Shown: positions 1 to 10,668, numbered from the stretch's first letter. The stretch: DNA of 32,629 nt from Acanthamoeba sp. SK_2022b (GCA_027943245.1 JANDJZ010000555.1:1-32629), one strand, 5' to 3'. The notes: generated by a model not told the origin, from the letters alone. Translations and numbers: made by a program.

Positions 1-2502
1 CGTCAAGTTGCCTGTTGTGGGCGCACTTTGGCGCTGCTTCGCTGGGACGGAAGCGTCATATGGCACCAAATGAATGTGAGGCTAGACTTGTTGTGCGTAT
101 ACTCCTGCGTCGTGCCTCCTCGCTGGCCCATGAGACCATACGCTGACCGCATGTCACGGCGCCTCAGGGACAAGCCCACGGAGCTTTCTCTTTTACGAAT
201 CGCGGGAATCCGTGAGGTGGCCTGCACCGACTCACACATCATCCTGCTTCAGGAGGAGGTCCATCTGCTCCTCTTTGCTTCGTTTCCTTAGCGACTGTCC
301 GCAACCTTTTACTGTGACTCACTGCCATTGAGTACCAGGGCTCGGTGCAACAGCTGGACGTCGCCACCTCTCAGACAGAAACGGTGTTCGCGTCGGGCGT
401 GGTCCAGGTGGCCGGCTCGCTCTCGGCTGGAGTCGCCCTTCACGGTGGGGTGTCACACTTCGTATTCATCAGCCCACAATGCTGACACATTTTCATACTC
501 CCCTGATTGGCGGGACAGAGTCGGGCGAGCTGAGCATGTGGGTGACAGAGGAGGATGGCGGAACGCCTCGGCCGGGGCCCATTCGCGGGCTCGACCACAG
601 ACTGCGGTTCAAGAGCGTGGCCTGCGGGTCGAATCACGCCGCGGCCATCACGCGCGACGGGCGGCTCTACACGTGGTACCAGCGCTACCATCCATACTCC
701 TCCTCCGCGTTGATGTTTGTCTCTTACCATTACCAGGCCCATCCTCGGCAACTTGGCTGAGGGGAACAACGAAGAAAAAGCGGTAAGGCGTGTGATCGAG
801 TTAGAGGACCGACGCGTAACAGTGGTCTGCTGTGGGGCGGACCTCACCGCATGGCACGTGCCTCCCATCGTACGCTTTGGTTTCTTTGTTGACGGTTTCG
901 GCGTGGCAATGTGCAGTGCAACCCAGGCTGGCTGCGTTCACTGGTGGTGCCAAGGGGCGGCGGGCCAGCTCAGGGGCTGGGGAGAGACCCATCCACGCGC
1001 TCTGCCTGCGCAGTCGGATGCCATCCAGCTGGCTTGCTGCGTGCTCTGGCACCAACACACTGGCGGGGCCGATCCCAACAGAGCCCAGCTGGCAGCGGAC
1101 ATGTCGTCACTGCTACTCCTGGACAACAACACAGCCGACAACACTCATTCCGACATCACCCTCTTTGGTAGCCTGCCCTTATCAAGCTTCTCCAATTACA
1201 TTATCCATGACGTGACCGAGACATGCAGGACGCAAGACGCTTGGCATGCGGTGCCACAGGGTAGTGCTCGCCCGCGTGCCCGCGCTCAAGCAACAGATGA
1301 TGGCCGACGCCGATGTGAGCGAGCTGAGGTTGCTTGATGTGGAGGACGACCTGATGCTGCCGCTCGTTGCGTGGCTCTACGGTCAGCCCCTCCCGGACGA
1401 CCTCCCAGCGTCTGTCCTCGCTCGACTGGCGACGACTGTCAAGAGGCTTGGAGTACAAGGCGACGTGGCCACCTCCCCGGGCTCCCAATACGAGGCCCTT
1501 GCCCAATCATTGGCGACGTTCGTCGACAACCCGCTGTTCGCCGACGTCACCCTGGTGGCGAAGGGCGGGCACGAGGTGCGCGCGCACAAGGCCATCCTGT
1601 GCGCAAGGGGGGCGCTCTTCCGGCGCATCCTGGAGTCGGGCATGCGCGAGTCGATCACCAACGTCATTCGGCTCGACGACACGCCTCTCGACTTGTTGAT
1701 GGCCATCCTACGCTACCTCTACTCTGCCCAGTACAATCCCGCTGTTTCATCGCTAGGTAAGACAACGGAGACTGATGGGGTTGCTGGATGCAGGGCTTCT
1801 ATTGAGGCAGATACCGTGGTGGACCTGCTTCTGGCCACACATCGACAGGAGGTGCTCGCGCTGCAAGAGCAGTGCGAGGTTTTCATTGATCAGGTAAGCA
1901 CAGCGAGAGGTTCCAGCACGCAAATTGCTCACTTCTTCATGGTGCCGCGGGGCCAGGGTCTGTGCATGGAGAACGCGAGCGGCTTTCTGGAGCTGGCCCA
2001 CCAGTTTGGGATTCCACAGCTGCTGTTGATCGTGTGGCGATACATCAGACAACACCGAGCAGAGTTCAACACCGTACCTTCCTCCGAGATCTCCTTCATC
2101 TCTTGTCATGAACCTGCATCACTCACTGGGCAGTGGGCGAAAAGCCGGAAGCTCAGCACGCCTTCGTTGCGCAGCTCTCGCCCGAGCTGCTACAAGAATA
2201 CCGAGCATTTGGTACGCTACTGACCTCATCCATGGGTTGCGGTGTTGCGTGTGTCTTTCGGCGGTCTCACCCGTTTGGTCGCAGCAGCCGCGAGCGCGCC
2301 TAGACGGCAAAAGTCGGTGAACAAGAGGGGTGCTGCGCGCCTTGGTGTATTGTGGGCCATGAAGTACTGGAAACCACGACGAGGACGCGAGGAGAAACAC
2401 GACGGTCTTCTTCCGACGGAAGTAGAGCTTTTGAACCTCACCCTGAGACACCCGGTCAGGGCTCGCGACGAGAGCGACACCTGCCGGACTACCCAGCCAT
2501 AA
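1..2502 (+). CDS. RCC1-repeat / double-BTB protein, copy A (5' partial, multi-exon)
   Basis: The window opens in frame inside an RCC1-type blade (CCGRTLALLRWDGSVIW). More RCC1-like exons follow: about 150-260 (GIREVACTDSHIILLQE), 340-450, 520-675 (FKSVACGSNHAAAITRDGRL), 730-852 and 926-1168 (VHWWCQGAAGQL). From about 1140 two BTB folds run in tandem. The first is divergent (MRCHRVVLARVPALKQQM at 1246). The second is canonical (LFADVTLVAKGGHEVRAHKA, about 1534-1740). A BACK-like helical stretch follows, and the last exon ends at the TAA near 2500. RCC1 repeats form a beta-propeller, and BTB domains often bind CUL3, so a substrate-adaptor role is an inference. Exon boundaries are approximate. 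It is a paralogue of the gene at 3815-6877. Its tail is more diverged than in copy B, so loss of function cannot be excluded. The family call is firm; the exact ends are less so. Confidence 0.72.
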
Positions 2503-2849
2503 CCCCCTCCCTCCCTCCCTCCCTCCCTTCAAGCACGTGTCAGATGTACTTAGGCGGTTTCGCCGCAAGCGGGAGGCAGTAGAGTTTGTCGTATCTGGAT
2601 TCGGGTGGTTTGGTTTATGGTTGCATACACCAGACACCCATCAGGAGTCAAAACCTTCAAGAGAAGTGTGATCGTGTCAGGCTGTGCGTCGGGCTGAGGG
2701 CAATTCAGCCCCAGCCAACACCTCCCTAAACAAAAAGCCTGTTTGGCCGCCAGGTCCAGCGACGTTCGCTGAAAGGACGGAAAGCTCCGCATTGGACCGC
2801 AAAAGCGGGCTAACATATGTGCGATGTCTCTCCCCATCCAGCTGGCACG
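2503..2849. other. Intergenic stretch after RCC1-BTB copy A
   Basis: I see no gene here. A CCCT repeat run lies at about 2505-2530. The rest should hold the 3' UTR of copy A and the promoter of the next locus. A minus-strand open frame (2119-2637) overlaps the end of copy A and looks like a shadow. Confidence 0.4.
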
Positions 2850-3563
2850 ATGAACTGTCGCACTACTGTACTAGTGGCCCCGCTCCTCTGTATGGTGGCA
2901 GCCCTGGCAGAAGCCTCCATCACCTCCTCCGCCATGACCAAGGCAGTCCATGGCAGCGCTAACCAGACCTACACTGAAGCTCTCTTCATGATCACCAACA
3001 GAGGTCCGACCTCCCCCAAGATTCCCAAGATCTCCACCACACCCATATCACGACCTAACGAAGACACGGTGACCGGTCTTTCCCAAGCGTAGACACGCAG
3101 GGCCCCTGGAAGCTGTACGACCTGAAGGCTTAGGGCACATCCGTGCTGGCTCCGTTCCCGCAGATATTTAGCTACGGCGGTATGTCGTTTGGACCAACAG
3201 TTTAGTCCACGCTGGTCAGAACTTGACAGTTGCGGGATCCCCGTTGTGGTGCAGGCGCTTCTTGCCGTGTGGGTCCGGCCAATGGCACGCAGCCGCAGAA
3301 CTCATGGACTGTCTCCTTCAGTTTCCGCACCGCAACCAACGGTAGACTTGCCTCCACAGTGATTGTAGACCACAGTCACTGACGACTTCTTGCACTCAGA
3401 TCTGTACGCCTTCACTGTGGACTACGTCAACGGCAGGTCATCGCCCATGCACATCTCTGTCGCAACTCCGAACGTGGTGGGCTACACAGCCATGAGCGAC
3501 TACAACGCGTTGGAGACTCCATACACCAAGGGGTTCTTGCTCTCCTACGACTACAGCAACTGA
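2850..3563 (+). pseudogene. Secreted-protein locus, probably decayed (weak CBM49-like resemblance)
   Basis: An ATG at 2850 starts a clear signal peptide (MNCRTTVLVAPLLCMVAALA, cleavage likely after AEA). It is followed by a segment with NQTYTEALFMITN. Further pieces are open only in short runs: GPWKLYDLKA (about 3101-3130, then TAG), VLAPFPQIFSYGGMSFG (in the same frame after that TAG, then another stop), NSWTVSFSF, and a last piece LYAFTVDYVNGR ... LLSYDYSN ending in TGA at 3561-3563. The pattern of an 'ITN' strand followed by 'W.LYDLKA..G' recalls the CBM49-type cellulose-binding fold of amoebozoan secreted proteins, but this is a weak visual match. Either unusually short introns hide the stops, or the gene is broken. 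I favour decay because at least two in-frame stops fall inside a conserved-looking block. Confidence 0.4.
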
Positions 3564-3814
3564 TGCAGCACAACCACAGAGCTCTAATTGGGAGGATGAT
3601 GGCTACATTTGACGTGTTCACTTGCAAAACCCATGTAATGCCCATTGGCATAACCTATGTCCGAATGAGCTGTGTGTAAAAGTTTGTCGAGGCACTGGGT
3701 ATCTGCTGGTTGAGGATGCGAGGATTGCTCGTGGTTCCTTGTGTCCCCTGGTGGAGCGCTCTTTCATCAAACTAAAAATCTGCACGCGCAAATTTTTTTG
3801 CTGTTTCGCACTGG

Positions 3815-6800
3815 ATGGAGGAGAGGTTCTGTGCTGCCCAGTTTGGGCACCTGTACGCGGTGAGCGACGCTGACATACGGGCTACGGTCAGCAGTGGTTC
3901 CCTTCGGCAGGTGTGCAGCTCGTCTCGCCTGCTGTGGTACCTCTTGGGTACCGAACGCCCCCCCCTCTTTCCTCTTCAAGTGGCAGATCCACCAGGAAAG
4001 TGGCTCACGCCTGTGTGCGCGTGGGTTGGCCGAGGGTAGAAGATGGCTCCTGCTATGCGCAGTACGCCTCACCGCCGCATCCTGTGCCTCACTGCCCCTC
4101 ACCCTAGCGCTTTTGCGGCCATGTTTCGCAGGAACCCCACGACTGGGCAGGCCGTCTTCCGTATGCCTGGCTTGCCCTCCCCACTTACTGCCTCCCGCTC
4201 CTCTTCCCAGACGTATCGCCTGAACTGTGGATTTATATCCGTGTGTGATGATGATAGACCTGCCAGGCGCTGCCGTGCAGCAAGCAGCCTGCTGTGGGCG
4301 CACTTCAGCGCTGCTTTGTGCGGACGGGAGTGTCATGTGGCATCAAATGGTGGCCTACCGAGACTTGTCGTGCGTACATCGTTCAACGAGGCTCCTGTCC
4401 TCGCCCCCAAGCCCTAGCGCATGGCGCCAGCGAGTCTGACCAGAGTGTTCCGTTCCACCGCATCAGAGACCAGGACAAGCCCCCGGAGCTATCGAGCTAC
4501 GACCGGATCGCTGGTATCCGCGCGGTGGCCTGTACCGACTCACACGTCATCCTGCTTCAGGAGGAGGTCGGTTTACTCCTCCTTGCTTCTCCGGCTCTTA
4601 GTGATTGGATGTCTGCGGGCTCCGCCTCGACGGTGGCTCACAATTGGATCCCAGGGCTCTGTGCAACAGCTGGACGTGGCCACCTCTCGGACAGTCATGG
4701 TGTTCGCGTCGGGCGTGGTCCAGGTGGCCGGCTCGCTCTCGGCAGGAGTCGCCCTTCACGGTGGGGTGTCCTCCTCCTGTTCTCATCAGCGCACAATGCT
4801 GACGCTCTCCCATACTCTCTCGTTGGTGGGCCAGAGTCGGGCGAGCTGAGCATGTGGGTGACAGAAGAGGACGGCGGGCCGCCTCGGCCAGGGCCCATTC
4901 GCGGGCTCGACCACAGACTGCGGTTCAAGAGCGTGGCCTGCGGGTCGAACCATGCCGCGGCCATCACGCGCGACGGGCGGCTCTACACGTGGTACCAGCG
5001 CTACCCTTCATGCTCCTCCTCCTCCTCCACTTTCTACTACTCAGAGCAATCGCGGTTACCGTTACAAATGTTTCTCCGGGCCAGGGCCATGCCCGGTCGC
5101 GCTCTGTCGGTCGACGGGGACAACGAAGGCGTGGCGATGAAGCGCGTGGCCGAGTTGGAGGGCCGACGGGTGGCAGTGGTCTGCTGTGGGGCGGACCTCA
5201 CCGCGTGGCACGTCCCTCCCCACCATCATTACCGTTCTTTGGGGGCGGGGGGGGGCCTCCGTTGTTGACCGTAGCGTTCCGTGAAGCGCAACCCAGTTCG
5301 GCCGCGTCCACTGGTGGGGGGCCGGGGCGACAGGCCAGCTGATGGACCGGGGGGAGATCCACTCCCGCGTCCTGCCCGCACACTCGGACGCGGTGCAGCT
5401 GGCCTGCTGCGTTCTCTGGCGCCGACACCATGGCGGGGCCGATCCTAACAGGGCCCAGCTGGCAGCGGACATATCGTCGCTGCTGCCTCTCGGCAACAAC
5501 GTAGCCGATGCCGACGACACGCATGCCGACGTCACCCTCTTGGGTAGCACGGCCCCCCGAATCGCCTTCTCGTTCGCCGGCGTTCACTAACCGATCGCCG
5601 GCCGCGGCCTGCAGGACGCGAAGGCAAGCCAGGAATGCGGTGCCACAGGGCCGTGCTCGCCCGCGTGCCCGAGCTCAAGCAGCAGATGACAACCAACGCC
5701 GATGTGAACGAGGTGCGGTTGGCCGATGTGGAGGACGACCTGATGCTGTCGCTCGTTGCGTGGCTCTACGGCCATTCCCTCCCGGACGACCTCCCAGCGT
5801 CTGTCCTCACGCGGCTGGCGACGACCGCCAAGAGGCTTGGAGTACAAGGCGACGTGGCCGCCACGCCGGGCTCCCAACGCGAGGCCCTCGCCGAATGGCT
5901 GGCGACGTTCGTCGACAACCCGCTCTTCGCCGACGTCACTCTGGTGGCGAAGGGCGGGCACGAGGTGCGCGCGCACAAGGCCATCCTGTGCGCAAGGGGG
6001 GCGCTCTTCCGGCGCATCCTGGAGTCGGGCATGCGCGAGTCGATCACCAACGTCATTCGGCTCGACGACACGCCTCTCGACTTGTTGATGGCCATCCTAC
6101 GCTACCTCTACTCTGCCCAGTACGATCGCGCCTGTTCCCCACACCGCAAAACTGACTCAGTTGTGGAGTGCAGGGCTGCCATTGAGGAGGAGACCGTGGT
6201 GGACCTGCTGCTCGACGCACATCGACAGGAGCTTCCCACGCTGCAAGAGCAGTGCGAGATCTTCATTGAGCAGGTGCGCCCCTTGAGCGCCGCAACGTAA
6301 AGGTCTCGCGTTGGCTCGTCTTGACCTTGTCGCGAGGCCAGGGTCTATGCGTGGAGAACGCGGGCGATTTTCTAGAGCTGGCCCACCGGTTTGCGCTCCC
6401 GCAGCTGCGGTCAGTCGTGTGGCGATACATCAGACAACACGGAGCAGAGTTCAACACAGTACAGCCCCCCCCCAGCGGCCTTGTGTTTGTGGGCAACGTG
6501 GTAATACGTCGCGCGGAAGCCGGAAGGCCAGGAAACACTGGCCGCACAGCTCTCGCCCGAGCTGCTTGAGGAATACAGAGAAAGGAGTACGCTCTCTCCT
6601 TCGCCCTCGCTCCCACGCTTGTTATCGGTGTGTGTTTTATTCCGACCCTCCCTTTGCAGCAGCGACAAAAGCGCCCAAGCCAACACAAAAGCGGGTGCTC
6701 AACAAGAGACTGCGACGACGCGAGGCGAAGCTCGACAGCCTTCTGCCGGAGCTCTCAACCATTGCCTCGCCACCGCCCACGCGCGCCACGAGGACACGCC

Positions 6801-6877
6801 CCGTCCCGCTGCGAAACCCAGCCAGTGACAGGGCTCGCGCCGAGATCGTCGCCCGTCAGCGGTCGACCGAGCCATGA
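3815..6877 (+). CDS. RCC1-repeat / double-BTB protein, copy B (multi-exon)
   Basis: The probable start is the ATG at 3815 (MEERFCAAQFGHLYAVSD), with a donor near 3909. Recognisable RCC1 exons are LPGAAVQQAACCGRTSALLC (about 4257-4350), GIRAVACTDSHVILLQEE (about 4510-4566), VQQLDVATSRTVMVFASG (about 4655-4760), about 4825-4990, about 5083-5210, and FGRVHWWGAGATGQL (about 5301-5536). BTB 1 starts at the end of that exon (HADVTLLG) and continues from about 5608. BTB 2 is at about 5920-6125 (LFADVTLVAKGGHEVRAHKA). The next exon (about 6340-6465) has GLCVENAGDFLELAHRF, then LAAQLSPELLEEYRE (about 6533-6590). A basic last exon (TQKRVLNKRLRRREAKLDSL) ends at TGA 6875-6877. Domain order matches copy A, and it is the better preserved of the two. 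CUL3-adaptor function is inferred from the family. The 5' third (3910-4250) is hard to splice by eye. Confidence 0.75.
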
Positions 6878-6976
6878 TTAATCCTGGCCCCGATAACAAA
6901 CCAAGCCCCAATGACAAACCAGTAACACTTGTTTCGTTTTGGAGGAGAGTGTGCGTGGGCGCTTGCGCGCGTACAT

Positions 6977-7471
6977 TTAAAAGTCGAGCAGGGACACCTC
7001 CTGCTTTAGCCCGTTGATGAAGGTCTTGCATTCCCGCAGAAGCTCGACGGCCTTCTCATCCTTCACTTCATACTTCTCGATGACTTCGAGGACCTTGGGG
7101 AGGAGAGTGTGTGCATACTCGGACTCAATGAAGGAAGCCTCGTTGATGAGCTGGGCTCCCACCAGAAAGTCGGCCACCATCTTGAACGCCGCGAGGTTGA
7201 CCTCGGACGACTGGCCTTTCTGGGTTGTGAGCGAGGAGATGTAGATGTTGCTGATATTGTAGCTCAGCTTGAAGAGGTCGTTGGGTTCGGGAATCAGGAA
7301 GACCGGCCGGTCCTTGGTCGCGACCAGCTGGCGCTGCATGCTTGTGCGGACGTGCTCATGGATGCGAAACAGCAAGTCGTAAGCCGTGAGCTTTTCCTTC
7401 CCCGACCCAGAGGTCTGCACCACGCTGGTAATGTGGTTGACGGTGTTGATGACTGTCGTGTTGCCGAACAT
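6977..7471 (-). CDS. Conserved-looking hypothetical protein, 164 aa, intronless
   Basis: A single uninterrupted frame runs from ATG at 7471 to TAA at 6977. The product starts MFGNTTVINTVNHITSVVQ and ends GLKQEVSLLDF. I do not recognise it. Composition is balanced and it looks soluble and mostly helical, with no signal peptide or membrane span. The C-terminal third (LLPKVLEVIEKYEVKDEKAV) looks amphipathic. Its 3' end converges on RCC1-BTB copy B with about 100 bases between stops. Its 5' end faces the membrane-protein gene at 7722 across a 250-base divergent promoter, so the two may be co-regulated. Lack of introns is unusual here but shared with that neighbour. The coding call is good; the function is unknown. 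Confidence 0.75.
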   Translation of the reverse strand: MFGNTTVINTVNHITSVVQTSGSGKEKLTAYDLLFRIHEHVRTSMQRQLVATKDRPVFLIPEPNDLFKLSYNISNIYISSLTTQKGQSSEVNLAAFKMVADFLVGAQLINEASFIESEYAHTLLPKVLEVIEKYEVKDEKAVELLRECKTFINGLKQEVSLLDF

Positions 7472-7721
7472 TGTTGCTGTTTGTTTGATGTCTACGTGCC
7501 GCAGCTTTGCTGTAGAAGTAGGTCCCGCTGGGTCTTCGTTCCTTTCTTTCCGTGTGGTGGCGCTGACACGTTACAAACTAACAGGCAAGTGTTTAAAATA
7601 GCGCTGCATCAACCAATCAGGGCCCTCTGTAGACTTATTAACGTGCCCATGTGACGCTTTACTGTGCAAAGTGTGTAATCGCTGAGGCACGATTGCGCCC
7701 AACCAGTCCAGCTGCGCCAAC
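7472..7721. promoter_or_regulatory. Divergent promoter region between two intronless genes
   Basis: This 250-base gap lies between the ATG of the minus-strand 164-residue gene and the ATG of the plus-strand membrane-protein gene, so it must hold both 5' UTRs and start regions. I see no certain TATA box; GTTTAAAATAG at about 7591-7601 is the most AT-rich spot. Confidence 0.45.
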
Positions 7722-8453
7722 ATGTCGGATAGGTTCAGGGCGTTGAAAGAAGGCCAACTGTCAGACAGACAGCGGCTGCTTCGCGATGTGGAGCAGCTTA
7801 AGCAGACCAATGGAGTTCACCAGCAGACGGCCACGATGCTCCAGGAGATGATTGAGTACCGGGGCCTGCAGGACCTGCGCAAGGACCTCGTTCTACAAAC
7901 GCTCACCATCGTCCAGTTCGCTCTGGTGGTCATGGATACCATCCTCTTCACCGTGCTCACTCTTGGCTCCGGCCTCCGATATGCCTACCCCTTTTTCTTC
8001 GTCTACCCTGTACTCTTTATCCTTGTCTGCCTGTGGGTGGCTGAGCTCTTCCTGGGGCCTTGCTGGCGCTTCGGCTGTATTCCCTTCCTACCGTGCGACA
8101 AGAACGACCGGAAGAGCCTCTACATCACCGAGGTGGTTGTGCTCTTGTTCTTCCTCCTGGCACTCCTCGGCGCCTCCCTCTTGAACCTCGGCTGGACTAT
8201 CTACTACTTCACGGAGGACGGCCTGAAGCTGGAGTACCGAGAGCTCCTGTGGGTAGACGTGGCGCTCTCTTCGGCCAGCCTGGCCGTCAGCGTTGCTGCG
8301 CTCACGCGCTACACCCGTCTTCTAAGCCCGTGTTGCCTTGTGCGCAACCGCCCAAGTGACCTCGACCTTGAGCTTGAGGCGGGCAGAGCCCCGAGGCCGG
8401 ATCCAGATGCCCCACAAGCTGCGGACCCCCAAGAAGGGGTTAGTATCAATTAA
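7722..8453 (+). CDS. Four-helix integral membrane protein, 243 aa, intronless
   Basis: A single frame runs from ATG 7722 to TAA at 8451-8453. The first 50 residues are polar and possibly coiled coil (ALKEGQLSDRQRLLRDVEQL). Hydrophobic helices lie at about residues 56-82, 88-110, 133-155 and 174-195. Between helices 2 and 3 is a short loop with three cysteines (PCWRFGCIPFLPC). The tail is hydrophilic, acidic and proline-rich. No family is recognised; the topology suggests N and C termini on the same side, probably cytosolic. A polyadenylation-like AATAAA sits at 8564-8569. It is divergently paired with the 164-residue gene. Confidence 0.8.
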   Translation: MSDRFRALKEGQLSDRQRLLRDVEQLKQTNGVHQQTATMLQEMIEYRGLQDLRKDLVLQTLTIVQFALVVMDTILFTVLTLGSGLRYAYPFFFVYPVLFILVCLWVAELFLGPCWRFGCIPFLPCDKNDRKSLYITEVVVLLFFLLALLGASLLNLGWTIYYFTEDGLKLEYRELLWVDVALSSASLAVSVAALTRYTRLLSPCCLVRNRPSDLDLELEAGRAPRPDPDAPQAADPQEGVSIN

Positions 8454-8606
8454 AAGCACATTTAAATCCCTCTCCGTTTGTTTGAGCATCATAATTGGCT
8501 GTGTACATGTTTGCTCGAGGGACACATAGAAGATACAAGTTGCGTGTGGCTGAAAAAAACAATAATAAATATCACGAGGAGCCCCCTCTTGAGCAGAAGG
8601 CTGCAT

Positions 8607-8949
8607 TCACTTGCGGAGCGTCTTGGCCAACGTGTCAAGCTACACGAAGTAACAAAAAAATATGGGTCAGCCATTCTCTCAGTCACCAAGTGGTTCGATT
8701 GAAGCGTAGAACGTACTGTGCGCGGGGAGATGACGGGCTCGTCGCTCCCCTCGTCAATGAGCGCAAAGTCCTCGTCGAACCCCTCCGCCACGATGGCAAA
8801 GGCCGGAGCCGTGAGCGACAGCGACCGGTCGGGGGTGAAGGCCGGCGAAGCCGGGGCCGACGTGCCGGGGATGAAGTCGTCCAGCGTCTCGGGCGGACAC
8901 GACGCCTTGCGATCGCTTATCTACATAACGAAACGAGCAACGGTGAGCG

Positions 8950-8997
<48 letters not shown>

Positions 8998-9089
8998 ACC
9001 CACACACCACCCATCCCCAGAGGGGACCCCTTCCCAAATTGGGGTAGGCCCATAGGGCCGCCTGGTTGTTGTGTGTGTGGGTGTGTGGC

Positions 9090-9170
<81 letters not shown>

Positions 9171-10668
9171 TAGAAGCTAAGTCAACGTACGATGGAGCCC
9201 TTCTTCTTATCGGCAGCGGACTCGGGGAAGAAGCGGGGCGTCTGCGCCTCCTCGGGAATGGGGGTGAACTCGGCGCTTTCGGCGCGTGCCGCGATCCACG
9301 ACACGACATCGTCAATCACCTGCTCGCTCCCCTGCTCGTGCAGGAGGTCGTGGTAGAAGCCCTTGTACAGCTTGAACTGCTTGTCCTTTGACGGCGCCTC
9401 ATCATACAGATGCTTGGCCCCTACACACAACATTGAATCGAAATTAATTAATTTATCATTAATTTGTACGAATAAAAAGGTGGCTGGCCGTTCGTACCGA
9501 GAGGGGACACGATCTGGTCGGCCGATCCCTGACACACGATGAAGGGGAAGGTCATCTTGGTGACCGACCGCGAGGACTCGAGCCACGCCATGGCCTTGAG
9601 CAGCTGCGACGCCGTAGAGCTCTTGACCTTGCCGTGGAACACGAGGCTGTCGGTTCGGTAGTTGGCCACTGCACGCGGAACGTTGAGTCCAGCGCGCACG
9701 ACACGATCACATCCGGCTTGTGTCACGGGCGCGTACCGACTTCGGGATCGTGCGACAGCCACTGCGGGTCGGCGGGCCGCACCCTTCGGCCGAACAGGCC
9801 TGCGCGCCGGACGATGGTGGCAGAAGCAGAGGCATCGCCTCGCTTGACCGCTGGGCTGATGAAGATGACGCCGGCAAAGAAACCGGGCCTGCGAGCATGT
9901 GTGATGGTGATGGTCATGTTGACGATCGTAGCTCCTACTCCGATTCTGGCCGAGGAGAGAAAAATAGGTTAAAAATTCAATAAATTGAAATTAATTATTT
10001 GCTTATCAAGCGGCGTAACTCACCCAATGAGGAACTTGGGCAGCTGAAGGTAGGTGCCAGGCACTTTGCTGATGAAATCGCAAGCATCGCGCACGAGATC
10101 CTCGTAACGTCCAACGTAGCCACGCTGTCCGGCCGACTTGCCGTGGCCTGAATACAACACGTAACCAGGTTTGTGTCAGATGGTTCCCAAGAGTCGTGGT
10201 TCACGATCACCTCTCAACCTTGCCACCAAGACGCCGGTGTACCTTGCATGTCAAGCGAGAACACGGCAAAGCCGTGCTTATTAAGCTCGTGCGCCAGGTG
10301 TCTGTAACGGCCGGCGTGCTCGCCAAACCCGTGAAAGAGGAACACCGAGGCACTGCACACCAAGGAGAGGGACCAAGGTAAGCTGGTGCACGGGACGTTA
10401 TCTTGCCCGTGCCCATAAAACCGCCGAATAATAACGCGGAGATATATTCAATAATAACAAAGAATAGGTATCAAGAAAAGACAGGATACACGGCTCGGAG
10501 GTAAACTGAATAATTATGGGGGATTAAGACGTACGTGGGCTTGATGTGCTTGGGTAGCCATGCGTAGGTGTAGAGATTGAGGTCCTGTCTATTACTAAAA
10601 CAGCCTGAGAGGAACTTGGAATCTGTGTCTGCCGGGTTGAAGAAGTCCTCCACCTTCAGCTGTGTCAT
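8607..10668 (-). CDS. Monoglyceride-lipase-like alpha/beta hydrolase, nucleophile Ser missing
   Basis: Eight exons join in phase on the minus strand: 10668-10535, 10352-10243, 10147-10024, 9945-9737, 9668-9498, 9420-9191, 8920-8717 and 8639-8607 (404 residues). The start is MTQLKVEDFF. Landmarks of the MGLL/lysophospholipase family are SVFLFHGFGEHAGRYRHLAH, GHGKSAGQRG, RPGFFAGVIFISPAVK, QGSADQIV (catalytic Asp about 243) and YKGFYHDLLHE (catalytic His about 273). The nucleophile elbow, which should read G-x-S-x-G, reads G-I-G-V-G at residues 123-127, across the 10024/9945 exon join. Gly replaces Ser, and no other acceptor keeps the frame. The C-terminal 100 residues are an extra acidic, Pro/Ser-rich tail. 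The gene is likely a pseudoenzyme, or the base sequence is wrong there. Intron 6 carries long CA/TG tracts. Confidence 0.82.
8950..8996. repeat. (CA)n microsatellite in hydrolase intron 6
   Basis: About 23 uninterrupted AC units sit within the 270-base intron (8921-9190) of the hydrolase gene. In the transcript, which reads the minus strand, this is (UG)n. Frames across it give only Thr-His or Cys-Val repeats and are not genes. Confidence 0.95.
9070..9168. repeat. GT tract followed by long (CA)n tract, same intron
   Basis: A GT-rich run at 9070-9088 is followed after a few bases by about 37 CA units (9094-9168). The two are complementary and could form a hairpin in DNA or RNA. Together with the tract at 8950-8996 they fill nearly half of the intron. 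Confidence 0.92.

Noticed and set aside
2119..2637. Minus-strand frame of 172 residues
   Set aside because: It lies antisense to the last exons of RCC1-BTB copy A, has no motif, and has the Arg/Ser-rich make-up of a GC-rich shadow.
8754..9391. Long frames of Cys-Val or Thr-His repeats on both strands
   Set aside because: They are translations of the CA/TG microsatellites inside a spliced intron, not genes.
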